Shown here piece after piece: positions 30,334-39,958 of a stretch of DNA of 64,000 bases. The position numbers were made by a program, and so were the translations under genes. Under the pieces are notes generated by a model. That model was given only the letters and a program-made list of their open reading frames with translations, had not been told where the DNA came from and made no database searches. Positions within the stretch are counted from its first letter, which is position 1. Each line of letters opens with the position of its first letter. This DNA is from Lachancea mirantina (lineage: Eukaryota; Ascomycota; Saccharomycetes; Saccharomycetales; Saccharomycetaceae). The stretch covers positions 868,001-932,000 of the forward strand of contig LT598469.1 in the NCBI GenBank assembly GCA_900074745.1, given 5' to 3'.

Positions 30334-31809
30334 TTAACGGAAAATGTCATGCTGAGAGCCCCATGGGGGGGACTGTGTATTACTCGTGTCGTTGTCTATT
30401 GGCTGAGGACGCGATTGCCTGTCCACCAAATGAATGTTCCCCATATCGGAAGAGAGCAGGTTTGTTGCGGGTGAAGAATTGTAGTGTGTAACAGAATTGA
30501 TGCTTGTAGCACGGACACTGTCGTCTTGACCGGTCTCCGTGCTATACGCTTCGCATGGGGGTGTCCACGCTGGCATGGTGAACGCATCAAGCAGGTTTTG
30601 ATCAAAATCTAAATGTCCTGGCAAATTAGCGTTCAGATCTTCCTTCACCTCGTGAATGATATGGGGAGTCGGCCCAGAGGTTGGCTTCAAGAAAAAATTG
30701 TTGAAGTCAATCTCTTCCTGTAAGTTTTGTTCATTAATATTACCTTGAGTGGTAACGGGTGTCTCAGATATCTGATGCTGTAAATGGGCTAAATTAGGCG
30801 TCGACATCACGCTATCTGGATCGAAATCTAATTTTTGTTGAAATCGCGTATCAGACTCCGTTTGATTTAAAACTTTTTCTTTATACGCCTTGTGTTTGCG
30901 TGAGATCTCTGATTTGTGCCGCGGCTTTGTTATCGTTTCTGAGCTGGAATTCAAAGTTGAATTGGCTGTGGGTAGGACGATGTTGAAAAATTCAATTTCT
31001 TGAGTTAGACCACAGTCGCACGGAATCGGTTCAGGTTCTGTGGGGAGGTTGAATTTGGCACGATATTCGAGTTCGTCAAATTTACGCACGGCATCCCAGT
31101 CTCCCTCATTCCTGAGAGTGTTTTTGAATTTCTTGTAATCCTCACTTTCAGGATTGAATTTCAATGGGTGCGAATGACCATTATTCATGACGACAATGTT
31201 CCATTTCTTCAATTTCAAAGAATACGTCGCCCGCACTCGAAATGGGCAAGTGTTGAACGGAGAAACAGACCTCTTCTTCTTTCCTTGTTGTAACCGTTTC
31301 ACGGCTTGCGCCGCGAGAGGCGTTTCAGCCTCCTCAGTGCCGCCGTTGACAGAAGTGGGCCCGCCCGCGGAACCTTTCCGCCACATTGATTGTTTGGTAC
31401 GTTTGGAAGCTTTACACTTGAAAACTACTTTCGCGCTGTCTGATCGCTCTATCACGATCTCTATTCCCTGTGGATAGAAGATTTTCTGGAGCCAGGGTTT
31501 GATCTCGCTTCGGTCCTTAAAATCTGGAATTGGGTCCAAATGAATGAGTTTATTCTGCGCTCGCTGTCGTCGAATCGATTCTAATGCGTTCTCACCCAAT
31601 GCGTTATTCAAACTCGCCGTATCATCGGAGCGCCGGAGTTGTGTGTCAACGCTTTCGTCAGTATGTGTCGTCGTCCCTGTCGTTGTTGTTGTTCCCGTCG
31701 TATGAGTACCAGCAGAGGAAACAGGCGATGCAGATGCCAAGAACAAATCGACAGACGGCGAATGTCGCCATAAATCCGACGAGAAAACGTCTAGCTGTGA
31801 TTCTTCCAT
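30334..31809 (-). CDS. AFT1: Iron-responsive transcription factor Aft1/Aft2
   Basis: Activates iron-uptake genes when iron is low; iron-sulfur signalling through Grx3/4 and Fra2 releases it from DNA. The first in-frame ATG is at 31809, giving 491 residues. The WRKY-GCM1-like DNA-binding domain covers about residues 85-250: IKPWLQKIFYPQGIEIVIERS, VVFKCKASKRTKQ, CPFRVRATYSLKLKKWNIVVM, NNGHSHPL. The iron-sensing CDC motif lies in PIPCDCGLTQE near residue 266. It is the single pre-duplication counterpart of both AFT1 (YGL071W) and AFT2 (YPL202C): RPB9 is the YGL neighbour and TPK2 the YPL neighbour. Confidence 0.93.
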   Translation of the reverse strand: MEESQLDVFSSDLWRHSPSVDLFLASASPVSSAGTHTTGTTTTTGTTTHTDESVDTQLRRSDDTASLNNALGENALESIRRQRAQNKLIHLDPIPDFKDRSEIKPWLQKIFYPQGIEIVIERSDSAKVVFKCKASKRTKQSMWRKGSAGGPTSVNGGTEEAETPLAAQAVKRLQQGKKKRSVSPFNTCPFRVRATYSLKLKKWNIVVMNNGHSHPLKFNPESEDYKKFKNTLRNEGDWDAVRKFDELEYRAKFNLPTEPEPIPCDCGLTQEIEFFNIVLPTANSTLNSSSETITKPRHKSEISRKHKAYKEKVLNQTESDTRFQQKLDFDPDSVMSTPNLAHLQHQISETPVTTQGNINEQNLQEEIDFNNFFLKPTSGPTPHIIHEVKEDLNANLPGHLDFDQNLLDAFTMPAWTPPCEAYSTETGQDDSVRATSINSVTHYNSSPATNLLSSDMGNIHLVDRQSRPQPIDNDTSNTQSPPWGSQHDIFR

Positions 31810-32409
31810 GCTTTTAAAACGCCGTTTTTGTAGCAGTTTTCTCGGCAATCAAGGCCAAACAGAGTTTATTAAGTTCGTTTTATCACTTTGTAGACTTAAT
31901 GCCCTATGTTGGCCTGAATTTTTAAACGAAAATGTCAATTCAGTATACCGAAACCGTGAGATAAACGCATAGTTCTTCAAGTTCATCGCTACTTAGTGGC
32001 TTTTTCTTCATCAAGTCATTGCACCCATTTTTTCTTCACTATAGAAAAGAGTGACGCCTTCGTTTGATGTTACAACTAGGAATCGGCTCGGGAATCGACT
32101 TGGGAAGCGACTCAGGTAACGACTCGAAGTTCGATGTGAAGATGTCACTTGTCATTAGGAAATCTGCCATTTTAAATCGCAACTTAGTGTGCCATTTACG
32201 TAGTGTTTTGGCTTCCGGAGTAAGAATGGCTAAGCACCGCAAAAGTTCTGTAAGAGCGTGCTGCTCGCTTAATCCTACCCACACCACAGCAAGCTCAACG
32301 CTTTTTCTGCTACTTATTACAATTAAAAACAAGACTTGTCATACCTTTATTTACATTTTAGAGTTTCGCAAAAGTTCACTCAATCATCAAGAAGCCAGCA
32401 AAGCTCGTC
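31810..32409. other. AFT upstream region
   Basis: A 600 bp gap upstream of AFT and downstream of the YIG1-position gene. It holds four tandem 12-nt units at 32079-32126 and an exact match (ATTTACATTTT, 32349-32359) to the S. cerevisiae replication-origin consensus, which alone proves nothing in another genus. Open frames here look like noise. Confidence 0.4.
32079..32126 (+). repeat. 12-nt tandem repeat, four imperfect copies
   Basis: Units GGAATCGGCTCG, GGAATCGACTTG, GGAAGCGACTCA and GGTAACGACTCG lie head to tail in the AFT upstream region. Non-coding as far as I can tell. Confidence 0.75.
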
Positions 32410-33492
32410 TCACCGCCGCACTACGGATAGCACCGTCCAAGTACCTAATTCAGAAAGAACGCAGATCTTGTCCTCGCCCATCGCGATCATTTTATCGATT
32501 TTCCGGATTCCAAATTGAGCTCGTACATCCGTGTAGCCCACAGAAGACCAGCAAAGAGAATCCTCGCAAAAAGTGTAGTACGCAATATGTGTACCGTACA
32601 GATGTCTCCGTTCGACTAAAATCCCGCCTTCGGAATCGATATCAAAACAAGATCCCTCGCGGGCCTCGCAAATCAAAGACACCCCGCCGGAACCAAGTTT
32701 GTGTGATAACAATCTGTACGTCGTGGCTATTATTACTGTTTGACAGTCGGGCTTGATTCCAAGTCTCCAAACGCGCTCGTTTTCAGCTAGCGCGAGGCCC
32801 ACCACGGATGTCTGTGTGCCCCGCGACAAATGGTGGATGTCAACGCCCTGCCCGTCGCTGGTCGCCAACAAGTCGCCATCGTCACCCATAGCCGCGCATA
32901 CTGGCTCCCGGAGGACTCGAACGTCGGCCCATACGGCAGAATTTGAATAGGACGTTGTGATTGCATAGCGAGCTCGCGCGGTGCTCAGCGTCACGTGCGT
33001 TAAGCCTCTTCCGCTATTTCTTGCCTGCTGCTGTCCTGCCCACACGAACGCCTCCGTGCGGTGGTGAGCATCAAACTGCTGTACACCGTCGCAGAACCTC
33101 GTGTGACCAGAATTCAGGTCCCAGGTGCCACAGATCCCGGTTTCCAGCAGGAAAACCGCCGTGTTCTCGTTACGGATGTCCAGACTAGTGATCTTGGCGT
33201 CAAACGACACAGAGGTCTCTCTGACGCGTCCATGTGCATCCACGACGCACACGCGCGACCCATCGTCAAGCCAAAGGGCCCAGAAAGCACCACCGGCGCT
33301 CTTCCTGTCCTTCATCGCGGACCACGCGCTATCTGCGCGCAAACCCAATTGTGATGGAATATCTTTGACCAAGTGCCAGTTTTCACGTCCTGGCTCCTCT
33401 GCCCCATCGCCATTAGACCGATTCCTTGACTCCACCTCTGCAATAGCCTCGTGTACATTGTCGTCTTCGAGAAGGGTCACTGGAATACCCAT
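32410..33492 (-). CDS. Protein at the YIG1 position, beta-propeller-like
   Basis: The 360-residue protein lies between AFT and HSF1/MPS2, the position of YIG1 (YPL201C), which in S. cerevisiae interacts with glycerol-3-phosphatase and affects anaerobic glycerol production. I do not recognise it by sequence. It shows repeated short beta-rich stretches such as WALWLDDGSRVCVVDAHGRV, GICGTWDLNSG and GDLLATSDGQGVDIHHLSRG, suggesting a WD/RCC1-like propeller. S. cerevisiae Yig1 is longer (about 461). ATG at 33492 is the first in frame. The function is inferred from position only. Third codon positions are more GC-rich than in flanking AFT. Confidence 0.7.
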   Translation of the reverse strand: MGIPVTLLEDDNVHEAIAEVESRNRSNGDGAEEPGRENWHLVKDIPSQLGLRADSAWSAMKDRKSAGGAFWALWLDDGSRVCVVDAHGRVRETSVSFDAKITSLDIRNENTAVFLLETGICGTWDLNSGHTRFCDGVQQFDAHHRTEAFVWAGQQQARNSGRGLTHVTLSTARARYAITTSYSNSAVWADVRVLREPVCAAMGDDGDLLATSDGQGVDIHHLSRGTQTSVVGLALAENERVWRLGIKPDCQTVIIATTYRLLSHKLGSGGVSLICEAREGSCFDIDSEGGILVERRHLYGTHIAYYTFCEDSLCWSSVGYTDVRAQFGIRKIDKMIAMGEDKICVLSELGTWTVLSVVRR

Positions 33493-33967
33493 CGTATCCT
33501 GTACAATATAGCAAAGAGAAAACGTAGAAAAAAAACTCGTTTGTGCGGTTTAATTCTTGTTTTCCACTCTTATATCGCCTTGATCCCAACCTCACCCTCA
33601 AATCACTCGCAAGGAGAGAGTGTACCAATTCTCTTGTAATATGGACTAGCCCTTCCAAAGGTTTCAGTGCCTCTAAATTTCACCCGCAACAAACAAGCTT
33701 TTCTATATAGAATCAGCCATTTCCCTTGAGATGAGCCACATAATAATGGCTTTTCTGGGCCTTTCTTTCCAGGGTTTGAAGAGGAAAAAAGGCGGGGTAA
33801 GCCTAAAGACAGATTCGGACTTTCGGAAAGAGAACGGTGAATGAGTACTGTATAAGTATTCGTTGTATATGATTAGTCACACGCCATCTCTCACAAGCAT
33901 CCTTCTACGTGGGGTCTCAATTCAACGACTTAACAAGACGAAGTTCGGATTGATGCGTGTTAGTAAT
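33493..33967. other. HSF1 3' / YIG1-position promoter region
   Basis: A 475 bp gap. It contains TATATAGA near 33703 and CTGTATAAGTA near 33847 as possible TATA elements. I see no gene. Confidence 0.3.
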
Positions 33968-35821
33968 TCATAAATGCTGTTTTTTGGTAGGGTTCGGTAA
34001 TTCCTGGATTTCGGCGTCCGAACGCTTTCGGGACTTCGGATTGTCGTCCATTTGGGCTGGAGAACCTGCTGGAGATTCTTCTTGGAGAAGTGGTGTAAGT
34101 GCAGTGTTGGCGGGGGTCGAAAGGTAGTCCTGAAGATCGAACTTGGCGTGAGCAGGCTGTGTAGACGCTGCTGTATCTTCGTAGACAGAAGCGGTGCCAT
34201 GGCCGGAACCCGAACCTGGGCCAGAGCCCATTGTAGATGAGTCGGGTAGCATGGTCACGTGACTCGCGGCGTGTTGCTCCGGCTCTGAGTGATGAGCGCC
34301 ACCATGAGGATCTTCATCTGGTGAGATGCGCGATATCCAGTCCTGAAGTTCCTGGATTGACTCTCCTTGGTGCTTTATGTTGGTTTGGAGGTCGTTCAAG
34401 AATGTCGTGTCAACGGCGGGCGACTGCGGCTCGAACGGCACTTCCGAGATCCGAGAGCTGCCGAAACCTGGGGACGTGGCCTCACTCGCTGTAGACGGCT
34501 GGTGAATTGACCACCGGTCAAGCTCCTGTATGGGTGAAATTCCTGCCGTCTGCGGCATCGTAGAAGCTGAGGCGTTTCTGCTGTTTGTATGATAGATGGA
34601 ACCCTCATCTGGCGAAGTAGGAACGGGCGTGGTTCTGTTTTTCAAAAGCAAACGCGGCCTTGCAATCGGGGCCGCGTGGGTTGGGTCCCAGGGGTGTGCT
34701 GCTGCTTGGTTTTCCATATTAGAGTTCGTGCGTGTAAGCTCGTTGATCAAGTCGCCGCCAAGAAGCTTGGTCGTGTTGGAGCCCAAAAGCGAAGCCAGCA
34801 AATGGAGAATTTTGTTCAGCGCCTGTTGCTGCGCCTGATGTCTTTCACGGGCAAGCATGTTCTCTTTCCACAACATCTCGTTGTCCTTCGACATTCGCTT
34901 GAGATCTTCTGCGATCGCCATTTGGTTGAATTTGACCGTTTCTAATTCATTCAGCATAATTCCAATGTCCATATCTTCATTGGTTTGGGTTCCAAACGAG
35001 TCTTTGCTGTTGTTATTGTTGTTGCTGTTGGAGCTAGGCTTCTGCCTGACGATCTCATCTAGCATTTCCTCGCGGCCTCGCACGAAGTGATCGTTCTTGA
35101 ACTGCCATCGTTCATCTGAACTTCCTTGGATAGACCCGGATCGCACGTCTTGTACCTTGTGCCAGCCGTACATGTTCAATTGCCTCACAAACGAGGCAAA
35201 ATTTGAGTGTTTGAAGTACTTCGGCAGAATTTCGTGCACGAATTTTTCTCTATTCGTCACAATGAAAGATTTGCCATCGTCGCTCCACTTGATTAACTTC
35301 TGATTCGTAGTGTCGTTCACCATGGACCACAGTTTGTTGATGAAGGCAGGTCTTGTCTTGGTAGCAGTGAGTTTTCTCTTGTTTGGAGGCGGGCTTGGTC
35401 TGTGATTGGGGTTCTGCAAAAATCTGGTTCGGTAGGGCATGAGTAGCGTGTCTGAAAGTAAATTTTCGTGAAGTTGGGCCTGCCCGGCGCTTGGACTTCC
35501 CTGTGGTTGGTAAATCCCGACGGGTGTCCCGCGTCGCACGATATTTTGGTCGTGGGGAGCGAGCGAAGCAACCGGAATCGAAGGAGAGAACTGCGTTATT
35601 TCTTGCGACGCAGTTCTAGGCTGTGGCATCATCATGGCCGGGTCCAAGGACGGATTCACAATATCTTCTATCACGGAATTCGCATCGTTCACTGTCGCCA
35701 GCCCCGGGTGCTGGCTATTGGCATCGATCACGGGTGCCGTTGAATCATCCGGCTCGATTATGTTCTCTAGATCTTTGATATTCAGTGCACTGGGATCTTT
35801 TTGGTTTGAATATTTGCTCAT
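33968..35821 (-). CDS. HSF1: Heat shock transcription factor Hsf1
   Basis: Trimeric activator of chaperone genes through nGAAn repeats. The 617-residue protein has an N-terminal activation region and then the winged-helix DNA-binding domain at about residues 157-262: RPAFINKLWSMVND, IKWSDDGKSFIV, with the recognition helix in FKHSNFASFVRQLNMYGWHKV. An Asn/Ser-rich linker precedes the coiled-coil trimerisation segment (about 285-355). A long acidic and Ser/Pro-rich C-terminal region follows. S. cerevisiae Hsf1 has 833 residues, so this one is shorter at both ends. It corresponds to YGL073C. Confidence 0.97.
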   Translation of the reverse strand: MSKYSNQKDPSALNIKDLENIIEPDDSTAPVIDANSQHPGLATVNDANSVIEDIVNPSLDPAMMMPQPRTASQEITQFSPSIPVASLAPHDQNIVRRGTPVGIYQPQGSPSAGQAQLHENLLSDTLLMPYRTRFLQNPNHRPSPPPNKRKLTATKTRPAFINKLWSMVNDTTNQKLIKWSDDGKSFIVTNREKFVHEILPKYFKHSNFASFVRQLNMYGWHKVQDVRSGSIQGSSDERWQFKNDHFVRGREEMLDEIVRQKPSSNSNNNNNSKDSFGTQTNEDMDIGIMLNELETVKFNQMAIAEDLKRMSKDNEMLWKENMLARERHQAQQQALNKILHLLASLLGSNTTKLLGGDLINELTRTNSNMENQAAAHPWDPTHAAPIARPRLLLKNRTTPVPTSPDEGSIYHTNSRNASASTMPQTAGISPIQELDRWSIHQPSTASEATSPGFGSSRISEVPFEPQSPAVDTTFLNDLQTNIKHQGESIQELQDWISRISPDEDPHGGAHHSEPEQHAASHVTMLPDSSTMGSGPGSGSGHGTASVYEDTAASTQPAHAKFDLQDYLSTPANTALTPLLQEESPAGSPAQMDDNPKSRKRSDAEIQELPNPTKKQHL

Positions 35822-37252
35822 TTTGGAGCCCTTACCTTGTCGTGATGAGCAAAACCACGCTCTCCCTTACAAAAAGGATCCACGAAAAAACAGGTCAGAA
35901 TTGGCCTTCCTTTTCGATAAGTCAACAACAAGTCCTTTCGACAAGTCGACAGCAGGTGTTTATTGACAGCTAAACCTCGCTTGCTATGGCTCAATGGTTG
36001 TCCAAAAGCCTGTATGTTCGAAGCTCTGACGAAAGAGCTTATACAGATAGAACCGGAAGCAACTCGTAGCTAACTACACGCTTTTGCCACCGTATAGAAT
36101 GCAATGGCTCTATAGTATTATCTTCGTTTAGAACGATTTGGAGTATAACGAGTTTGAGAACGGAAATGCGACGAACCCGGTTGAAGACCTAATCACGATT
36201 TCAGCGAAGGAGGGAGTGTCGCTCAACTAGGTCGAGCTCTAATAGCAGTCCGCAAATGGCTCATGAGGCTGATCCTAAACCCGTTGAAAGGTTTGTATCT
36301 TCCGAGTCCATACTTGGAGCCTTCTGAATACCCATTTTGTACAAATGCTCAAGCCCGGTCCCTCTGCTCGGTACTATCCACTCAGCGCAACTCATCTGCA
36401 TCGAAAGCCTTTCATAAACACGAATTGGCACCTAGTTTGCCCACAAGGCACCGTTCCACGTATAAAACGATCTTTAAGTCTAGCGACCCGTTGCCATGGA
36501 AGTCAAGCCAGGTCTGGCATGGTTATTTGCCCAAACACATAATCTGTTAACCCAGGATCTGACTATGCAAGATTCGAGACACAGTGCGCTTAACCGGAGC
36601 TGTTAGACACTCAATTTTGCAAGTTCGAAACGATATCTTTAACAAAATAGAGAGTTGATTATCACGAATGTTCTCCCATGAAAGCAGTACACAGTCTGTT
36701 GCTGGCACTCAGCGTTGGATCCGTTTTTTGCAGTAGTCTTTGTAGCATTAGTATTTTCTTCTCTGGGTGTCAGTTATGATTTGTTATCGTTAGCGATGTC
36801 TGGCGTTTCTGAAAATCTAAGGAAAGGGCGCGGGGGGCGGGGGCGCCAAAGACTGCCAGAAACTGTCAGAAATAGGCTGATTGGAAAGAACGAGGCATGT
36901 GCTTGTCAATCCACTCTTTTTGAAGACGCACAAATGCTTTTTCACTTAAACACAAGTATTATCGTACGTCCCGCGTATTCGAGTGGACACCCGAGACATA
37001 TTATATTGATGTAGTTATCTTCGTGAGCACGTCAGTAGCGTTGATTTACCACGTGCACCAATAATAGCTATAGTATTTTGAAACCAGACCGCTGAAAAGC
37101 TGTTTCTTAGTCCTTTCGCTGTTCACGCGTAGTTCGCTTTTCATATCACTACAGTACCAAGATATAAAATCCAAAATCGAAATGTAAGACGCGCAGCACG
37201 GCCAGACGCGAAGAACCAGACGCGAAAGTACACAATACAAACATAAACCCAG
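35822..37252. other. 1.4 kb HSF1/MPS2 intergenic region
   Basis: A long gap between divergent genes. Near the HSF1 start a 25-nt imperfect direct repeat lies at 35909-35957. A G-rich stretch (runs of 6 and 5 G) lies at 36827-36843, followed by two 10-nt direct repeats CTGCCAGAAA and CTGTCAGAAA at 36853-36872. A CCACGTGC E-box is near 37050. No gene or RNA could be supported. Confidence 0.45.
35909..35957 (+). repeat. Imperfect 24-25 nt direct repeat upstream of HSF1
   Basis: Copy one (35909-35933) begins CCTTTTCGATAAGTCAACA and copy two (35934-35957) begins CCTTTCGACAAGTCGACA; they are adjacent and differ at a few positions. About 90-135 bp before the HSF1 ATG. Confidence 0.7.
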
Positions 37253-38449
37253 ATGGCAAGTGCAGTTGAGGTACCCCAGGTTCTCGAACGCGCATGGCCG
37301 CTCGTGGACGTGAAAAGCCAGGGTTTCATTTACGCGCGAGACTTCCCCTTGCTCATCGGCAAACTCGACGAGCAAGTAAACGCCCAGCGGCCCGCTCACC
37401 GAAGAACAGAGCTGGTTTCAAAGACCGGGCGCGATATATTGACCAAGTTCGCGACCGACCAGGAGTTTTTCAAAGTCTACAAAGAAGATTTCAAAGACCT
37501 CTTCAACGGACTCGTCGGGACGAGTTTCAAAGCCGCCGTCGAGAAATGTGCCGGCGAAGAAACTCTCAATGGCGCTAGTCCTACGAAGTCCGGCATTTGC
37601 GAGGCAGCGAACCGCGATGCTGGCATCGCGGCGCTCAAGAGCCACCAGATCGACGACGACTGTTCGCCTCCGTCGTCCGCGAGCGCCATGAGCAGTTTCG
37701 GCCGCGCCCAAAACCATCATGACGTCGTGACAGCACTGAAACGAGAACTGCAATTCCAGGACGAGATTATACGAGAAAAGGACCGGGAGCTGCTCCGACT
37801 CACGAAACGGGCCTCGGAGTTTCAAGACAAATACGAGTTTCTCGAGCGTGAATTCAGTTTCTACAAGGGGCACGCGGAGCCCCACGCGACAACGCGTAAG
37901 CGATCCGTGCCGTCGCCACCTGCCTCTGCGCCCGCGCCGGCCTCTTCAGCTTTTGCGTCGCAACTGCTCTTGCACGACAATACCAAACACGAGTTCATTA
38001 TAGCCGAGCTTACCCGCAAGATCGACGGCCAGCGCGAACTGATTCTGGCCATGCGCGCGCAGCTCGATGCGGCAGATTCCGGAGTCTCAGGCACGCGACG
38101 CACGCTGCACTCCGGCTCGAGTTCCGACCCGCCTGCGCTTTCTGCCCTTTGTGACCGTGCGCACAGGGCTTTCGCCGTTTTTTTGCTGCTCGTCGTACCG
38201 CTTTTCGTATGCCTGCGGGCGTGGGGCGCACTCTCCACGGCTCGCGACGCAAACGTCGGCCCACGCGCGATCGTCGAGGGCGGAGCTCCAGCCTGGTGGG
38301 AAAACAGCGCTGTCCTGTGCAGACTGCGCTGGTTCGTCGCCGACGTGTTCGGCCAGGGCGCCCCAGGTGTCGGCTCGCTATTGCGCACGCGAACTGCTGC
38401 GCTCGACGGTCCAGCACTGGCAAGCTATAATCGGCTGTTCGGCATTTAG
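37253..38449 (+). CDS. MPS2: Spindle pole body membrane anchor Mps2 (Mps2/Csm4 family)
   Basis: Nuclear-envelope protein that, with Bbp1, Nbp1 and Mps3, inserts the duplicating spindle pole body; the paralogue Csm4 acts in meiotic telomere movement. The 398-residue protein (S. cerevisiae Mps2 387) has a conserved N-terminal domain with FIYARDFPLLIGKL and FFKVYKEDFKDLFNGLV. A coiled coil covers about residues 160-205. There is one transmembrane segment near 304-322, then the family signature WWENSAVLCRLRWF. It ends in YNRLFGI, matching the Mps2 end AYSRVFGI. It stands for both YGL075C and CSM4 (YPL200W). Coding GC is visibly higher than in HSF1 or HNM1. Confidence 0.93.
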   Translation: MASAVEVPQVLERAWPLVDVKSQGFIYARDFPLLIGKLDEQVNAQRPAHRRTELVSKTGRDILTKFATDQEFFKVYKEDFKDLFNGLVGTSFKAAVEKCAGEETLNGASPTKSGICEAANRDAGIAALKSHQIDDDCSPPSSASAMSSFGRAQNHHDVVTALKRELQFQDEIIREKDRELLRLTKRASEFQDKYEFLEREFSFYKGHAEPHATTRKRSVPSPPASAPAPASSAFASQLLLHDNTKHEFIIAELTRKIDGQRELILAMRAQLDAADSGVSGTRRTLHSGSSSDPPALSALCDRAHRAFAVFLLLVVPLFVCLRAWGALSTARDANVGPRAIVEGGAPAWWENSAVLCRLRWFVADVFGQGAPGVGSLLRTRTAALDGPALASYNRLFGI

Positions 38450-38480
38450 CGCCTGCAAAGGTATGCTGCTGCCGCGCGAT

Positions 38481-38529
38481 AGCCCGGCAGGGCAGCCCGG
38501 CAGGGCAGCCCGGGAGGGCAGCCCGGCGG
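38481..38529 (+). repeat. 13-nt GC-rich tandem repeat, 3.8 copies
   Basis: Units of AGCCCGGCAGGGC lie head to tail just after the MPS2 stop codon, in the 255 bp between the convergent MPS2 and Smr genes. The third unit has one substitution. Confidence 0.9.
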
Positions 38530-38704
38530 CAGTAACGGGAAATGACGAAAACCGGGGTCAGACAGACGTAAGGTAAAAGAAAGCAAAACAACTTCAAAAA
38601 CAAAATTACGATCCTCGAGCTGAAACGCGACTCGCTTGCATGCATATGTACTGGATACATACACTCACTATTACGCGGCCTCGACACACGCCACACCCGC
38701 TGTG

Positions 38705-39472
38705 CTACCTGCCAGAGTTCTTGACACACATACACACCAGCTGGAGCACCAGGCCCAGCAGACCGCCGCCCGTTTCTCCGTTGCCAGGAGCAGCCGCCGC
38801 GTGTTGCTGTGCCTGAGTGTGTGCCTGTCCGTGTGCCTGTGGAGTTGCCTGCTGTTGCGCATAATGCGGCGCCTGAGGTGCCTGGTATGTTGTCGCAGAC
38901 GCCCACGCAGCAGGCACCCGTGCACCGCGCAGGTCGACCTGCAGCACGCCCGTGTTCTTGGGGTCGACCCTGCACGAGATGTGCGCCTGCGCGCACGTCT
39001 CCTCGGCGGCAGGCTTGATCTTGGCAACTCCATTGGCGGAATGCAGACCCTTGCCGACGATCACGTGCAGGAACGGCTCGCCAGCCGCTGCCGCAGCAGC
39101 GATGCGTTTCTGCAGGATCCACTGCGCTTCCTTCACGTACAGTCCGTGTAGATCTATTTGGTGGTTGCTGGCGCTGTCTGCGTTGTTCTGCGTGAACACG
39201 TACTCAGCGGCCTGGAGGTTGAGTTGCTGCGCATGGCTGAGTTGCTGCTTGGCCTGTTCGCTCAGACGGTGAGCATCCGCTTTGTCGCCAGCCCTGTATG
39301 CGCGCTGGGACTGCGCCGAGAGCTTTTTCTGCGCGTCGTACGCGGCGTCTGCCTGCGACCGCAGCGACTTGTACTGCGAGTCTGTAGCGTGGTTGTAGTC
39401 GCGTTCTGCGAGTAGCGGCCCGCGGTGCGGGCCGCTGTTGGAGGGCGGAACAACTTGCGCTGATCCGGACAT
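38705..39472 (-). CDS. DUF1771 / Smr-domain protein (YPL199C orthologue)
   Basis: A 255-residue protein from ATG 39472. A DUF1771 helical segment (DYNHATDSQYKSLRSQADAAYDAQ) covers about residues 24-95. The Smr domain covers about 103-190, with QIDLHGLYVKEAQ and the LHVIVGKGLHSANGVAKIKPA core. Smr domains of this group can be RNA endonucleases; S. cerevisiae YPL199C is a short uncharacterised member and Cue2 is a related no-go-decay nuclease. The last 60 residues are Ala/Gln-rich. Position next to MPS2 and RPL7 matches YPL200-YPL198. Coding sequence is very GC-rich. Confidence 0.9.
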   Translation of the reverse strand: MSGSAQVVPPSNSGPHRGPLLAERDYNHATDSQYKSLRSQADAAYDAQKKLSAQSQRAYRAGDKADAHRLSEQAKQQLSHAQQLNLQAAEYVFTQNNADSASNHQIDLHGLYVKEAQWILQKRIAAAAAAGEPFLHVIVGKGLHSANGVAKIKPAAEETCAQAHISCRVDPKNTGVLQVDLRGARVPAAWASATTYQAPQAPHYAQQQATPQAHGQAHTQAQQHAAAAPGNGETGGGLLGLVLQLVCMCVKNSGR

Positions 39473-39642
39473 ATGGAGATGGGACGGGACGGGTCGGTTC
39501 GGAATGGGCAGAGGACCCTGGAAAGAAGCTGTGGGTGGGGCTGGGGCCAGACCCAACCAGGACAAGAACCCCGGACAGAAGGGAGGAAAAAAAATTTTAG
39601 TGTTCTGTGCATTTCGAACGACCGGGGAACGACCGGGGACGT

Positions 39643-39662
39643 GGGGGCCCACGTGGGCCCCC
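39643..39662. promoter_or_regulatory. 20-nt perfect palindrome around a CACGTG E-box
   Basis: Half-site GGGGGCCCAC followed by its exact reverse complement. It lies about 170 bp before the Smr-gene ATG. The core matches bHLH factors of the Cbf1/Pho4 class. The long GC arms could also form a hairpin. Confidence 0.6.
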
Positions 39663-39958
39663 TTATGCATGGGTCTGGGTGGTGTTCCCACGCGTCTTGC
39701 TCGACCGGTGCCCATGTCCCGTGGAACGAGCCGGCCCCTCACTTCGGCATCGCTTAGGCAAGCGGATCTGCGGTGCAGCTGTGCCTACGAAGCCACTTCA
39801 GCATGATGTCAGCAGGAATGCGTCAGTCCAGGCAGTAGCGACTCGGCGGCCCATCGGCAATAGCGCCGAGCCGTGCATGCATACAATGGCTGCTGGTGCA
39901 TAGATGGACGGTTATGTAGCGCAGCACAGCGCAGCCCACGCACCTCAGCGCAGACCTG

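Noticed and set aside
32349-32359. Exact match to the S. cerevisiae ARS consensus
   Set aside because: An 11-nt AT-rich match is common by chance, and origin sequences differ between yeast genera.
33413-33658. Possible upstream exon for the YIG1-position gene
   Set aside because: Begins at TTG and no GTATGT/TACTAAC pair joins it to the main frame.
35981-36035. tRNA-like A box (TGGCTCAATGG) followed by GTTCGAAGC
   Set aside because: The two boxes are only about 33 nt apart, too close for a tRNA, and no acceptor stem pairs.
36715-37014. Roughly 100-codon open frame upstream of MPS2
   Set aside because: It begins at TTG, not ATG, and has no homology.
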